Numbered from the stretch's first letter, positions 25,558 to 34,881 are shown. The stretch: 64,000 nt of DNA from Chloroflexota bacterium (GCA_013388855.1 JACAEM010000034.1:1-64000), one strand, 5' to 3'. The notes: generated by a model not told the origin, from the letters alone. A program made the numbers and translations.

Positions 25558-26817
25558 TTATTTCACAACCTTCTCCAACGCTTCTCCAAATCTTTCCAAT
25601 TCATCCAGTGTGTTGTAATGCACCGGTCCAATACGAACCATACCGCCCGCGTCCAACAACCCCATCCGTTCCACGATTGCCAGGGCGTAATTGTGCCCAT
25701 TCCAGACATAAAAGCCCAGTCTGCCCAGTTCATCGGCGATTCGCTCCGGGTCTTTTCCGTCCACGGTAAACGAGACTGTGGGCACGCGCTCATCGAGGTG
25801 ATCCAGGTCCGTTACACCGTGGATGCGCGTCCCCGAAATTGATTGAACAATTCCAATTAATTTTCTGGACAATTCCTTCTCATATGCCTGCATGGCAGAC
25901 ATGCCCACCTTGAGTTCCAGCCGGCGACCGGAGAAACCCGCCTCCCTCCAAGCCTGAACCTGACCCGCCCCGAACTGCATTCCCAGCCACTGGAGATATT
26001 CCAGCGCGCCTAACACACCTGCGATTCCTTCATGGTTTTGCGTGCCGGTCTCGAATTTATATGGCAATTCATTCGAAGCCGGGCGGACTTTGTACGCCTT
26101 CAACTCACTGAGCCGGTCATACTTTCCATACAACGCGCCTGCATGTGGCCCGAAAAATTTATAGCTGCTGCAAACAAGGAAATCACAACCGATGTCCTGC
26201 ACGTCAATCGGTCCATGCGGCGCGTATTGCACCGCGTCGATATACACCAGCGCGCCCGCGTCATGCGCCATCTTTGTCAGCATCTTGACCGGGTTCACCG
26301 TCCCCAGCAAATTCGACGCGTACCCGAACGCCGCAATCTTCGGCTTCCTGTCCAACGCACGGGCAAAATCATCGAGGTCGAGTTTTCCCTGCTCCACATC
26401 GATATCCACCCACAGCAAATTACATCCTTTATCCTCCGCCACCAGCATCCACGGTGAAATGTTGGCGTCATGATCGAGCCGCGTTACAAGAATATTATCG
26501 CCCGGCTGCAAATTCCGCGCCAGCGTGCGGGACATGTGCAGGGTAAGCGTGGTCATGTTGTTGCCGAAGATGATTTCCTCCGGGCGCGAGGCGTTCAGAA
26601 AATCCGCCATTGCCGCGTGCGCCTCGTACAATACCTCGTCCGACCGGCGGCTGGTCTCAAACCGTCCCTCGTGGTTGGCATTACATTCGAGTAAATATCG
26701 GTTGATTCGGTCGAGGCTGGGCTTCGCGATCTGCGTCCCGGCTGGGTTGTCCAAAAAAACGGCGGGGCGATCTAGGGATGGGAATTGCTGGCGAACCAGG
26801 TTTACATCGTAGGTCAT
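25558..26817 (-). CDS. Cysteine-desulfurase-like class V aminotransferase
   Basis: With the start at 26817 (MTYDVNLVRQQFPSL) the product is 419 residues. It is a PLP enzyme: the lysine lies in CSSYKFFGPHAG, the cofactor Asp/His region is VYIDAVQYAPHG, and the N-terminal LDNPAGTQIAKP matches the cysteine-desulfurase-like (TIGR01976-type) branch rather than IscS or SufS. The reaction is probably related to sulfur removal from cysteine-like substrates, but that branch has no settled function. The track's 444-residue form adds an implausible N-terminus. mobA lies 17 bases upstream on the same strand, so the two genes may be co-transcribed and link sulfur to molybdenum-cofactor chemistry. Confidence 0.8.
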   Translation of the reverse strand: MTYDVNLVRQQFPSLDRPAVFLDNPAGTQIAKPSLDRINRYLLECNANHEGRFETSRRSDEVLYEAHAAMADFLNASRPEEIIFGNNMTTLTLHMSRTLARNLQPGDNILVTRLDHDANISPWMLVAEDKGCNLLWVDIDVEQGKLDLDDFARALDRKPKIAAFGYASNLLGTVNPVKMLTKMAHDAGALVYIDAVQYAPHGPIDVQDIGCDFLVCSSYKFFGPHAGALYGKYDRLSELKAYKVRPASNELPYKFETGTQNHEGIAGVLGALEYLQWLGMQFGAGQVQAWREAGFSGRRLELKVGMSAMQAYEKELSRKLIGIVQSISGTRIHGVTDLDHLDERVPTVSFTVDGKDPERIADELGRLGFYVWNGHNYALAIVERMGLLDAGGMVRIGPVHYNTLDELERFGEALEKVVK

Positions 26818-26834
26818 GTTTTCATCTTTAGTGG

Positions 26835-27428
26835 TTATGATATTGCCAGTTCTTCGGCTTTGGCGAACTCTTCGGGCGTGTTCACATTCCAAAACGCCAG
26901 CCCGGACGGGTCATATTTCCTCACATCCTCGGACGTAAGCGTGTGGACTTTCACTTGTGGGAACCACGCGATGACCTTCCATTGACCGGCATCGATGGCG
27001 GCTTCAATGGCGGGAAGACAAGTCGCGCGGCGGTAGACGGCATGGAACGGCTCGTAACCTTCATCGCTTTTTGCGATGACGGCATCCGCTTCTTTCTCGA
27101 CGAGAAGCCTGCTCATCGCCTCGAGAAGCGCCGCACTGGCAAAAGGCATGTCGCACGCCGCCACTGCGACAATGGGTTGTGCGGCGGAGGCAATCGCAGT
27201 GTAGAGTCCGCCCAGGGCACCGCGATCAGGCTTGAGGTCCGAAAAGAGGCGCAGTCCTAAAAATCGATACTCGTCCGGGCGGTTTGTCGTCACGATCAAT
27301 TCGTCTGCGATGGGGGTCAGTCGCTCGACCACGCGTTGAATGAGGGGGCGTCCCAGAAAGGGTTTGAGCGCTTTGTCCTCGCCCATACGGGAGGACGCGC
27401 CACCAGCCTGTACACAAACAGTCAGCAT
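26835..27428 (-). CDS. mobA: Molybdenum cofactor guanylyltransferase
   Basis: The 197-residue enzyme transfers GMP to molybdopterin. It starts MLTVCVQAGGASSRMGEDKA, the nucleotide-binding loop, and continues with PLIQRVVERL, the DRGALGGLYTAI segment and ACDMPFAS. The track ORF starting at 27668 is an overextension across the divergent AmrS-like gene. The ATG follows TATAAT by six bases, so its mRNA is probably leaderless. It shares a 28-base divergent promoter region with the radical SAM gene. Confidence 0.88.
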   Translation of the reverse strand: MLTVCVQAGGASSRMGEDKALKPFLGRPLIQRVVERLTPIADELIVTTNRPDEYRFLGLRLFSDLKPDRGALGGLYTAIASAAQPIVAVAACDMPFASAALLEAMSRLLVEKEADAVIAKSDEGYEPFHAVYRRATCLPAIEAAIDAGQWKVIAWFPQVKVHTLTSEDVRKYDPSGLAFWNVNTPEEFAKAEELAIS

Positions 27429-27456
27429 GGGTGTATTATAAAGGGGAGAGGTTCGT
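27429..27456. promoter_or_regulatory. Compact divergent promoter of mobA and the AmrS-like gene
   Basis: The 28-base gap contains TATAAT on the minus strand (27440-27435), six bases before mobA, and an overlapping TATTAT/TATAAA on the plus strand ahead of GGGGAGAGG and the AmrS-like ATG. The two -10 elements overlap, so the promoters should compete. Confidence 0.55.
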
Positions 27457-28572
27457 ATGGCGAAGTCCATCGGTGAGTTGCTGGATCGATTAACGGTGAC
27501 CGGGGAACTGTACGAAAAGCTGGAGGGCGGCGCGGTGCGGTGTTTTGCGTGCGGGCATCGCTGCGTGATCCGCGAGGGCAGGCGCGGTGTCTGCCAGGTG
27601 CGCTTCAATGAGGGAGGGGAGTTGCGTGTGCCGCATGGATATGTTGCCGCGCTGCAAAGCGACCCCATCGAGAAGAAACCCTTCTTTCACGTGCTGCCCG
27701 GCGCGAACGCCCTGACGTTTGGGATGCTCGGCTGTGACTATCACTGCGGGTACTGTCAGAACTGGCTGACATCTCAAGCCATGCGCGACCCGGCTGCGGA
27801 TGTGTCGGTGAATTACATTCGGGAGATTTCCCCGAAAGGAATGGTGGAGTACGCACGCCGCACAAAGGCGTCCGTCGTTGTTTCCTCCTATAACGAGCCG
27901 TTGATCACCAGCGAGTGGGCGGCGGCGATCTTCAAGGAGGCGAAAGCAGCCGGTTTGATGTGCGCCTACGTCTCGAATGGGAACAACACGCCGGAGGTGA
28001 TGAAATATCTCGCTCCGTATCTCTCTGCCTACAAGGTGGATTTGAAGTGCATGCAGGACAGGAATTATCGCAAATTGGGCGGCGTGTTGCAGAATACTCT
28101 GGACGGAATCAAGCGCGCACATGAGATGGGATTGTGGGTCGAGATCGTGACCCTGACGATCCCTGGGTTTAACGATTCGAATGAGGAGTTGTGGGATGCG
28201 GCGCGTTTCATCGCCGGTGTCTCGCGTGACATTCCGTGGCATGTGACCGCGTTTCACAAGGATTACAAGATGACCGATCCCGACAACACCGACGCGAAGA
28301 CGCTTCTGCGCGCCGCCGAGATCGGGAAGGAGGCAGGGCTGAGATACGTCTATGCGGGGAATTTGCCGGGACGGGTCGGGGAGTACGAAGATACCTTCTG
28401 CGCGGGATGCAACTTCCGGCTGATTCGCAGAACCGGGTATGTCATCCATGAGTATCACGTGACCGGCGAGGGAGCTTGTCCGAAGTGCCATATGAAGGTG
28501 CCGGGTTTATGGCACGCAGACCCCTCCAGAGTAGTATTAAATGGGCTGGGAATTCCTTTGCCCATTCATTAA
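27457..28572 (+). CDS. AmrS-like radical SAM enzyme (AmmeMemoRadiSam family)
   Basis: The 371-residue protein has an N-terminal Cys-rich section (CFACGHRCVIREGRRGVCQV), a radical SAM motif CDYHCGYCQNW near residues 92-101, and a C-terminal CxGC/CPKCH pair that could bind zinc or another cluster. This layout belongs to the PflA-like AmmeMemoRadiSam radical SAM enzymes, whose substrate is not established. Neither the AMMECR1 nor the Memo partner is adjacent. GGAGAGG precedes the ATG. Confidence 0.85.
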   Translation: MAKSIGELLDRLTVTGELYEKLEGGAVRCFACGHRCVIREGRRGVCQVRFNEGGELRVPHGYVAALQSDPIEKKPFFHVLPGANALTFGMLGCDYHCGYCQNWLTSQAMRDPAADVSVNYIREISPKGMVEYARRTKASVVVSSYNEPLITSEWAAAIFKEAKAAGLMCAYVSNGNNTPEVMKYLAPYLSAYKVDLKCMQDRNYRKLGGVLQNTLDGIKRAHEMGLWVEIVTLTIPGFNDSNEELWDAARFIAGVSRDIPWHVTAFHKDYKMTDPDNTDAKTLLRAAEIGKEAGLRYVYAGNLPGRVGEYEDTFCAGCNFRLIRRTGYVIHEYHVTGEGACPKCHMKVPGLWHADPSRVVLNGLGIPLPIH

Positions 28573-28586
28573 ATATCTTTTTGCTG

Positions 28587-28592
28587 TATAAT
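28587..28592 (+). promoter_or_regulatory. -10 box of the ABC transporter operon
   Basis: TATAAT lies about 112 bases before the binding-protein ATG, leaving a leader that includes GGAAGGAGG far from any start. I see no riboswitch in it. Confidence 0.45.
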
Positions 28593-28703
28593 CTGCTCAC
28601 TCACTTGGAAGGAGGTGCTTCGCCGCATAGTTATTCCCCCTTTTCCCCGTACTACATACAACAGTAAGTAATCCCAACCCTAATTTCTCTCAGGAGGAGA
28701 AAC

Positions 28704-30434
28704 GTGAAACGAAACCTTTTTGCTTTACTGTCGCTGTTGGTGCTCGCCAGCATGGTTCTGGCGGCCTGCGGCGGCGGTGCGGCGACTGAAGCGCCTGCTA
28801 CCGAAGAACCAGCGCCTCCCCCCACGGAAGCGCCTGCCACCGAGGCCCCCACTGAAGCCCCAGCCATGCCTGAATTCGAGGGTAAATCCTTGATGGCGGC
28901 TGACTGCGATTCGACCGGCATCATCAAGGGCGTGGAGGCCACCGGTCAATATGAAGTGACCTTCACCCTGTGCCAGCCCGATCCCGCCTTCCTCTCGAAG
29001 ATTGCCTTCAGCGTGTATGGCATCTATCCCGAGGAATGGCTTGAAGCCACTGCCGGCGCGGAAGGCCGCACCAGCGAAGGTCTTGAGAAACCCATCGGCA
29101 CCGGTCCCTACATGGTCAGCGAGTGGAACCGCGGCGAAAGTATCACCTTCACCGCCAATCCCAACTACTGGGGCGATGCGCCCGCGGCAGAGACGCTGGT
29201 CTTCCGCTGGTCGACCGAGTCCGCCGCCCGCCTGCTTGAGTTACAGTCCGGCACAGTGGATGCCATCGACAATGTCGGTCCCGAAGATTTCGAGACCGTC
29301 AGCAATGACGCGAACCTCAAACTGATGGAACGCCCGGCATTGAACACCTTCTATATTGCGATGACCAACACATTTGCGCCGTTCGATAATCAGGCTGTTC
29401 GTCAGGCGATTGCCAAGGGTATTGACCGTCAGCGCATCGTGGACACCTTCTATCCTCCCGGATCCGAGGTCGCTTCCCACTTCACTCCCTGCGCCATCCC
29501 CAACGCCTGTGTTGGAGATCCCTGGTATGAATTCGATCCGGAGGCCGCCCGCGCTGAATTGGCTGCCGCCGGTTTCCCCGATGGTTTCAAGACCAAGCTG
29601 TACTATCGTGACGTGGTTCGCGGCTATCTGCCGCAGGTCAGCAATGTGGCTCAGGACATCCAGGCTCAGTTGAAGGAAAACCTCAACATCGATGCTGAGA
29701 TCGTCGTCATGGAATCCGGCGCCTTCATCGAAGAGTCCTCAGCCGGACGCCTCGATGGCTTCTACCTGCTCGGTTGGGGCGCAGATTTCCCGCATGTGAC
29801 CAACTTCTTGGATTACCACTTTGGCGCCGCCAACCCGCAATTTGGCAACCAGTCGCCAACCTACACCGAAATTTTGGCGCAAGCCGCCCAGATCGCGGAC
29901 GTAGCCGAAGCTGCTCCCCTGTACGAACAGGCGAACAACGCCATCCGCGAATATGTTCCGATGATCCCTGTGGCTCATGGTGGGTCCGGAACCGCCTGGC
30001 GCGCTGATGTGACCAACCCGCAAGCCAGCCCGCTCAGCAATGAGGTCTTCTATGTTTCCGATCCCGGTGGGCGCGATGTCTTCGTCTGGATGCAAAACGC
30101 TGAACCGATCAGCCTGTTCTGCGCTGACGAGACCGACGGCGAATCTCTGCGTGCCTGCGAACAGGTTGTGGAAGCTCTCTACAGCTACGAGATCAACGGC
30201 ACTGCAGTCGAGCCTGCCCTGGCTGAGTCTTGTGAACCGAATGACACGCTGGACGTTTGGGTCTGCACCCTGCGCCAGGGCGTGACCTTCCACGATGGCA
30301 CGACCTTCGACGCGAACGATGTGGTGGCAACCTTCACCATGGGTCTCGATGCTTCGTCACCGCTCCACAAGGGCAATACGAATGTGTTCGAGTACTACGA
30401 CTATCTCTGGGGCTTGATGAACAAGCCCCAATAG
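28704..30434 (+). CDS. Peptide-family ABC substrate-binding lipoprotein, apparently circularly permuted
   Basis: The 576-residue protein has a lipoprotein signal (LASMVLAAC, Cys near 22) and an Ala/Pro/Thr/Glu-rich linker. It is a family-5 (oligopeptide/dipeptide) binding protein, but the segments are in an unusual order. The mature part begins with GQYEVTFTLCQPDPAFLSKI and GTGPYMVSEWNRGE, which normally lie in the middle. From about residue 463 the C-terminus carries the segments that normally come first: CEQVVEALYSYEINGT, ALAESCEPND and LRQGVTFHDGTTFDANDVVA. The frame is continuous, so this looks like a real circular permutation rather than an assembly break. AGGAGG precedes the ATG. Two permease genes follow. 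Confidence 0.85.
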   Translation: MKRNLFALLSLLVLASMVLAACGGGAATEAPATEEPAPPPTEAPATEAPTEAPAMPEFEGKSLMAADCDSTGIIKGVEATGQYEVTFTLCQPDPAFLSKIAFSVYGIYPEEWLEATAGAEGRTSEGLEKPIGTGPYMVSEWNRGESITFTANPNYWGDAPAAETLVFRWSTESAARLLELQSGTVDAIDNVGPEDFETVSNDANLKLMERPALNTFYIAMTNTFAPFDNQAVRQAIAKGIDRQRIVDTFYPPGSEVASHFTPCAIPNACVGDPWYEFDPEAARAELAAAGFPDGFKTKLYYRDVVRGYLPQVSNVAQDIQAQLKENLNIDAEIVVMESGAFIEESSAGRLDGFYLLGWGADFPHVTNFLDYHFGAANPQFGNQSPTYTEILAQAAQIADVAEAAPLYEQANNAIREYVPMIPVAHGGSGTAWRADVTNPQASPLSNEVFYVSDPGGRDVFVWMQNAEPISLFCADETDGESLRACEQVVEALYSYEINGTAVEPALAESCEPNDTLDVWVCTLRQGVTFHDGTTFDANDVVATFTMGLDASSPLHKGNTNVFEYYDYLWGLMNKPQ

Positions 30435-30508
30435 TCGGGAGAAACCTTGCAAGACATACGGGATGGCAGAATATTGCCATCCCGTATTCGCAAAGGAGAG
30501 CTGGTTAA

Positions 30509-31588
30509 ATGGTTCAATACCTGTTACGGCGTGTCATAGCATCCATCCCGGTATTATTTGGAATTTTGATCGTTACATTCATTATCGCGCGTGTGATTCC
30601 CGGCGATCCCTGCCGCGCCATTCTCGGAGAAAAAGCCACGGCGGAGATTTGCGAACGTTTTATCGAACTGCATGGACTGGACAGACCCATCCATGAACAA
30701 CTCTTCATTTACATGGGTGAGGTTCTGCGCGGTGATTTTGGAGAGTCCATTCGCTTCAGCATGCCTGTTACACGTCTGCTGATCGAACGCCTCCCTACGA
30801 CCGTCGAATTGAGCATCTCGGCCCTTTTGGTAAGCCTTGTTATTGGCATTCCTCTTGGTATTATTTCTGCGGTAAAACATAATTCCTACATCGATGTAAT
30901 TACAATGGTATGGGCAAATATAGGAGTCTCAGTGCCCGTGTTCCTGCTCGGACTGATGCTGGCATATGTATTTTCCCTCCTATTGAAGGATACCCCGTTC
31001 TGGCTCCCCCCATCCGGGCGCGTCAGCCCGGGAGTCCCCGACGACCCCTTTTACGAAGTCTGGAAATTGACGGTACCCGAATCCGGGTTTTTGCCGGCAT
31101 TCTACCAGTTCATCAGCAGGCTCAACATCCTGAACGCCTTGTTGACATCCAACTGGGAACTTCTCAAAGACTCGATCAAACATCTCATCCTGCCGTCGTT
31201 AGCACTCGGCACAATCCCCATGGCATTGATTGCCCGCATGGCACGCTCCGCCATGCTCGACGTGCTTGGGCAGGATTACATCCGCACTGCGCGCGCCAAA
31301 GGATTACGGCAACGCGTGGTTGTAATGAAACATGCCTTTCGGAACGCGCTGCTCCCGCTCGTGACAATCATCGGGCTTTCATTGGGAAGCCTGCTCGGCG
31401 GTGCAGTCCTGACCGAAACGATCTTCGGACTCTCCGGCGTGGGACGCACCTTGTTCGAAGCAATCACCGCACGCGACTACGGTATCGTCCAGGCATTTAC
31501 AGTTGTGATCGCCGTCTTCTTTGTAATCATTAACCTGCTCGTAGACCTCTCCTACAGCTACCTCGATCCCCGTATCCGGCTTGAATAG
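30509..31588 (+). CDS. Peptide-type ABC transporter permease (DppB-like)
   Basis: The 359-residue membrane protein starts MVQYLLRRVIASIPVLFGIL, the standard DppB opening, and has about six helices. The EAA loop is visible as RTARAKGLRQRVVVMKHAFRNALLP. An extended periplasmic insert with Pro-rich stretches (about residues 165-215) is larger than in E. coli DppB. It forms the transport channel with the next gene product for the solute bound by the upstream lipoprotein. No ATPase gene follows in this unit. Confidence 0.9.
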   Translation: MVQYLLRRVIASIPVLFGILIVTFIIARVIPGDPCRAILGEKATAEICERFIELHGLDRPIHEQLFIYMGEVLRGDFGESIRFSMPVTRLLIERLPTTVELSISALLVSLVIGIPLGIISAVKHNSYIDVITMVWANIGVSVPVFLLGLMLAYVFSLLLKDTPFWLPPSGRVSPGVPDDPFYEVWKLTVPESGFLPAFYQFISRLNILNALLTSNWELLKDSIKHLILPSLALGTIPMALIARMARSAMLDVLGQDYIRTARAKGLRQRVVVMKHAFRNALLPLVTIIGLSLGSLLGGAVLTETIFGLSGVGRTLFEAITARDYGIVQAFTVVIAVFFVIINLLVDLSYSYLDPRIRLE

Positions 31589-31596
31589 GTCGATCC

Positions 31597-32553
31597 ATGA
31601 CAAACGCTGAAAACAAAATCGCAACGCTAGACGCAGAAGGCATTTCCCTCAAGTCGGTTAGTTTATGGCAAATTACATGGCGGAGGTTATTTCGCCGCCT
31701 ATCTGCCGTTGTCGGGATGATAGTACTGGGCGTCTTGATCGTGATCGCGCTCACTGCACAATGGCTGGCACCATATGACCCGATCGTCCCCATGATGGAC
31801 CTGACTCCTCCGGAGCCTGTCAAGGCGCGTCAGGATCCGTGCATTCATCTTTTTGGCTGTCCCAGGGATCAACCTCAACATATCGCAGGCATCGATGGCA
31901 ACGTTCGCGACCAGTTCAGCCGGCTGTTGTACGGCGCCCGCCTGAGCCTGATGATCGGCTTCTCCACCGTGGGGTTTGCCATCATCATCGGAACGATACT
32001 CGGCGCGGTTGCCGGTTATCTTGGCGGCTGGGCGGATAATGTCATCATGCGCTTCATGGACGTGTTACTGGCATTTCCATCCCTGCTCCTGGCGATTGCC
32101 ATCGTCACGGTTCTAGGTCCAGGACTGATTAATGCTCTGCTTGCCATCGGCATTGTCTCCATCCCGGCATACGCACGCGTCGTACGCGCCAGCGTACTAT
32201 CAGTGCGTGAGATGGAATACGTCTCCGCAACGCGCGCCCTGGGTGGGTCGAACATCCAAATCCTGTTCCGCCGCATCCTGCCCAACGCCCTGACACCGCT
32301 GATCGTGCAAGGAACGCTCGGCATCGCCACCGCCATTCTGGATTCCGCCGCGCTCTCCTTCCTCGGTCTCGGCGCACAACCGCCCACCCCGGAATGGGGA
32401 GCCATGCTGGGCGCGGAACGCAATCAAGTCTTCACCGCCCCTCACTTGGTCTTCCTCCCCGGCATCGCCATTGCCCTAACCGTGCTCTCCTTCAACCTTC
32501 TGGGAGATGGACTGCGCGACGCCCTAGACCCGAGATTGGCGCACGTCAGTTGA
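31597..32553 (+). CDS. Peptide-type ABC transporter permease (DppC-like)
   Basis: The 318-residue partner permease begins with a cytoplasmic stretch and a first helix MIVLGVLIVIALTAQWLAPYDP, the DppC hallmark. The EAA loop follows (SATRALGGSNIQILFRRILPNALTP). It starts nine bases after the upstream gene and ends at a strong terminator. The operon therefore carries one binding protein and two permeases; the ATPases must be supplied from elsewhere in the genome. Confidence 0.9.
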   Translation: MTNAENKIATLDAEGISLKSVSLWQITWRRLFRRLSAVVGMIVLGVLIVIALTAQWLAPYDPIVPMMDLTPPEPVKARQDPCIHLFGCPRDQPQHIAGIDGNVRDQFSRLLYGARLSLMIGFSTVGFAIIIGTILGAVAGYLGGWADNVIMRFMDVLLAFPSLLLAIAIVTVLGPGLINALLAIGIVSIPAYARVVRASVLSVREMEYVSATRALGGSNIQILFRRILPNALTPLIVQGTLGIATAILDSAALSFLGLGAQPPTPEWGAMLGAERNQVFTAPHLVFLPGIAIALTVLSFNLLGDGLRDALDPRLAHVS

Positions 32554-32572
32554 GACACGTAAAACATCTTAT

Positions 32573-32607
32573 AAAAAGAGCGACGGCTTATCACCGTCGC
32601 TCTTTTT
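32573..32607. terminator. Bidirectional terminator after the ABC transporter operon
   Basis: AAAAAGAGCGACGG and CCGTCGCTCTTTTT flank a seven-base loop with A- and T-runs on both sides. It can serve both this operon and the convergent membrane-protein gene. Confidence 0.85.
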
Positions 32608-32611
32608 GGAT

Positions 32612-33301
32612 CTACGAAACGCCTCTCCGTTGGACCCGGAGGCTGGCCGCCATTTCCTTGATTTTCTCGGCCCCGATAAGGACTCCCGCGCCGCCCAATA
32701 TCAGCAGTGGCCCAACGAACGTCATCGCCGCGTTGAACGCGTCCGCGTAGTTGATCCCGTTCCACGTGTGCGTTCCCGCCATCGTATACTGAATGGTCAG
32801 CGTCATGATACCGAGGAGACTTGTCGCCGCGCCGCCTGCCATCCGGTTGTCGTGTCTGTCACTTTTTTCAAAGTCCACACCGCTCCAAATGAACGGGATA
32901 CGAAAAAGCAGGAAGACCACGAGTGTCAACACAGTCGTGTACACGACCGCATCCACCGGCATGGAATTGCCGCGCAACATGCGCGACATATAAATATGGA
33001 AGAAACCGACCACCGCTCCAACGGTCAATGCTTGCAGACACATTGTGTATGCATCAGACGCGCCCTTTACAAGTTTGACCGTTGCCCAAATACCCCAAAC
33101 GCCAATCGCGACCCCTGCGATCACGAACAGGATATATAACCATTGGAAGGACGCGAGCGCTGTCATGCTTCCAAATTTTGTCGGGAAGAGGGCAGCGCAG
33201 GTCGTTCCGACCCCGCCCAGCAGAGTAAAACCGCCTGTCAATGCCATTAGCACGATTCCGATGAAGCGCAGGGTCTTAGCAAAGAAACTATTATGGGACA
33301 T
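32612..33301 (-). CDS. Polytopic membrane protein, unknown function
   Basis: The 229-residue protein has about six hydrophobic helices (IGIVLMALTGGFTLLGGVG, WLYILFVIAGVAIGVWGIW, VVYTTVLTLVVFLLFRIPF, VGPLLILGGAGVLIGAEKI). I recognise no family. It lies after the terminator of the heme-related cluster on the same strand and may be a read-through gene or a separate unit. AAAAGGAATACACA precedes the ATG. Confidence 0.65.
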   Translation of the reverse strand: MSHNSFFAKTLRFIGIVLMALTGGFTLLGGVGTTCAALFPTKFGSMTALASFQWLYILFVIAGVAIGVWGIWATVKLVKGASDAYTMCLQALTVGAVVGFFHIYMSRMLRGNSMPVDAVVYTTVLTLVVFLLFRIPFIWSGVDFEKSDRHDNRMAGGAATSLLGIMTLTIQYTMAGTHTWNGINYADAFNAAMTFVGPLLILGGAGVLIGAEKIKEMAASLRVQRRGVS

Positions 33302-33326
33302 TGTGTATTCCTTTTGTATAAAAAAA

Positions 33327-33353
33327 GCAGGTCACGCTTGAAGCGTGACCTGC
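33327..33353 (-). terminator. Terminator of the heme/membrane cluster
   Basis: GCAGGTCACGC and GCGTGACCTGC pair around a TTGAA loop and are followed on the minus strand by TTTTTTT. It is a very strong intrinsic terminator, directly after the 33357 gene. Confidence 0.88.
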
Positions 33354-33356
33354 ACG

Positions 33357-33962
33357 TTATCCGAATTTGAAGCCCGCTACAAAACAGGCAGTCATGAGCA
33401 TCAACAGCCCCGGCAATATTTTCAATATTGTTTCCCTCGGGACAATGGGTTTGCCTGCCTTGAGGAACGATAGCAGCAATCCACCCAGACCGATCATCGC
33501 GCCGCCCAAGCCAACCAGCGCAAAAAGCGGATTCATCGTCCCGTTTGCGGCGAGGATGCTCGGCAGGAGGAAGATGGTCATGCCCGCCACGCCGTGGACA
33601 ATGGCGATGATGATCGTCGGCAATTTGTTCTTGATGGGGAGCGAGCGGGTGAAACTTACAGCCGCGAATCCGATGAGGGTAAAGAGCAAGTAGGAGGTCC
33701 GGTATGAAGCGAGGTGCTCCCAGACAAGTCCCAATGAGATGCTCAACGGGATGATGGTCGAGACAATGACTACGATGGGCGAATCCAACACTTCGAAACC
33801 AAGGATGACCATGAGCAATCCCGCCACGAGCAGGACACCGAATCCGATGGTGTAGGCGGTGATGGGAACCGTCCCCAGACCGTCAATGCCCACCGCGACC
33901 TGATAGCCAGCCAACAGGCCCATGAGAAGCAATAGGAGGCGGTCAATGGAGGTCATTTTCAT
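33357..33962 (-). CDS. Small polytopic membrane protein (paralog of 37406-38005)
   Basis: The 201-residue protein has about seven hydrophobic segments. It aligns end to end with the 199-residue product at 37406-38005. Shared blocks include GFGVLLVAGLLMVILG versus GFAVLLVSGLLLIFLG, IPLSISLGLVWEHL versus IPLGISMGLAEEYF, and VHGVAGMTIFLLPS versus FHGVAGLVIFIGPF. The conserved HGVAG histidine could bind a metal or heme. The two copies bracket the cluster, suggesting duplicate subunits of one membrane complex; that is inference. Confidence 0.7.
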   Translation of the reverse strand: MKMTSIDRLLLLLMGLLAGYQVAVGIDGLGTVPITAYTIGFGVLLVAGLLMVILGFEVLDSPIVVIVSTIIPLSISLGLVWEHLASYRTSYLLFTLIGFAAVSFTRSLPIKNKLPTIIIAIVHGVAGMTIFLLPSILAANGTMNPLFALVGLGGAMIGLGGLLLSFLKAGKPIVPRETILKILPGLLMLMTACFVAGFKFG

Positions 33963-34005
33963 GATAGGATCCCTCCTCTCTTTGCGAGAGAGGGGTGGGT
34001 TAGGG

Positions 34006-34881
34006 CTAGACCGAAAGCAGGATCATCGAGATGAGCATATACAACGATGCATACTTGAACAAACTGAAGTTGACACGCTCTGACGGGCGGAACACGGTGG
34101 CAAAGGATAGTAACAATAAACCGGAGGAAAGCACCACCAGCAATCGCATAACGCCCGCCTGCACGCCGATCATCACGCCCGCGACGCCGATGCTTGCCGC
34201 GGCAATAATGGATGATAACGCAATAACCGCGCGCGTGGTGTCGAGTCCATACGTGGATGGGAAGGTTGGTACGCCTGCCGCATTGTAATCGTCCGCGAAC
34301 TTGATGCTGAAGGTTAGTGTGTGCGTGGGAATCCAGAACAATACCGCCGCGGCAAGCAGCAAGCCGATGATCTCGATCTCACCCACCGCCAGAACGCGTC
34401 CTGCCAGAATGGGCATGGCACCGGAGATGCCGCCCCACAGGATGCTCCAGCAGGTACGGCGTTTGAGCCACAACGTGTACACAACCACATCGAAAAACCA
34501 GCCCGCGAACACAACTACCCCATACAGAGGATCAATTGCCACCGCCCAACCCACGCCAAGAGTTGTGATCGCCATACCGACAGTGAACACTTCCGCACGG
34601 GTGAGTTCACCTGAGGCGGCGGGACGTTTCTTCGTGCGCTTCATCTTCGCGTCGATGTCGTGGTCGTGCCACATGTTCATGATGGTAGAGCCGCTGATGG
34701 AGAGGAATAGGCTGGCAGACATGACCAGCAGGAGCGCGAGGTCCACCGTTCCGTGCGCGCTCATGTAGCCAGCCACACCGGTGGCTAAGAGCAATCCGGT
34801 TTGAAGCGGTTTGATCAACGTCCAGAATTGGGCAAACTTCACTGAGAATGGCATACTGGATGGTTTTGCAGTGGTGGTCAT
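34006..34881 (-). CDS. ctaB: Protoheme IX farnesyltransferase
   Basis: The 291-residue UbiA-family prenyltransferase converts heme B to heme O for heme-copper oxidases. The Asp-rich motif NMWHDHDIDAKMKRTKKRP and the following PAASGELTRAEV are diagnostic, and about nine helices follow. CAGGAG lies eight bases before the chosen ATG (34881); the track's start at 34950 adds an unlikely N-terminus. Its presence inside the cluster implies that the neighbouring His-rich membrane protein may use heme O or A. Confidence 0.9.
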   Translation of the reverse strand: MTTTAKPSSMPFSVKFAQFWTLIKPLQTGLLLATGVAGYMSAHGTVDLALLLVMSASLFLSISGSTIMNMWHDHDIDAKMKRTKKRPAASGELTRAEVFTVGMAITTLGVGWAVAIDPLYGVVVFAGWFFDVVVYTLWLKRRTCWSILWGGISGAMPILAGRVLAVGEIEIIGLLLAAAVLFWIPTHTLTFSIKFADDYNAAGVPTFPSTYGLDTTRAVIALSSIIAAASIGVAGVMIGVQAGVMRLLVVLSSGLLLLSFATVFRPSERVNFSLFKYASLYMLISMILLSV

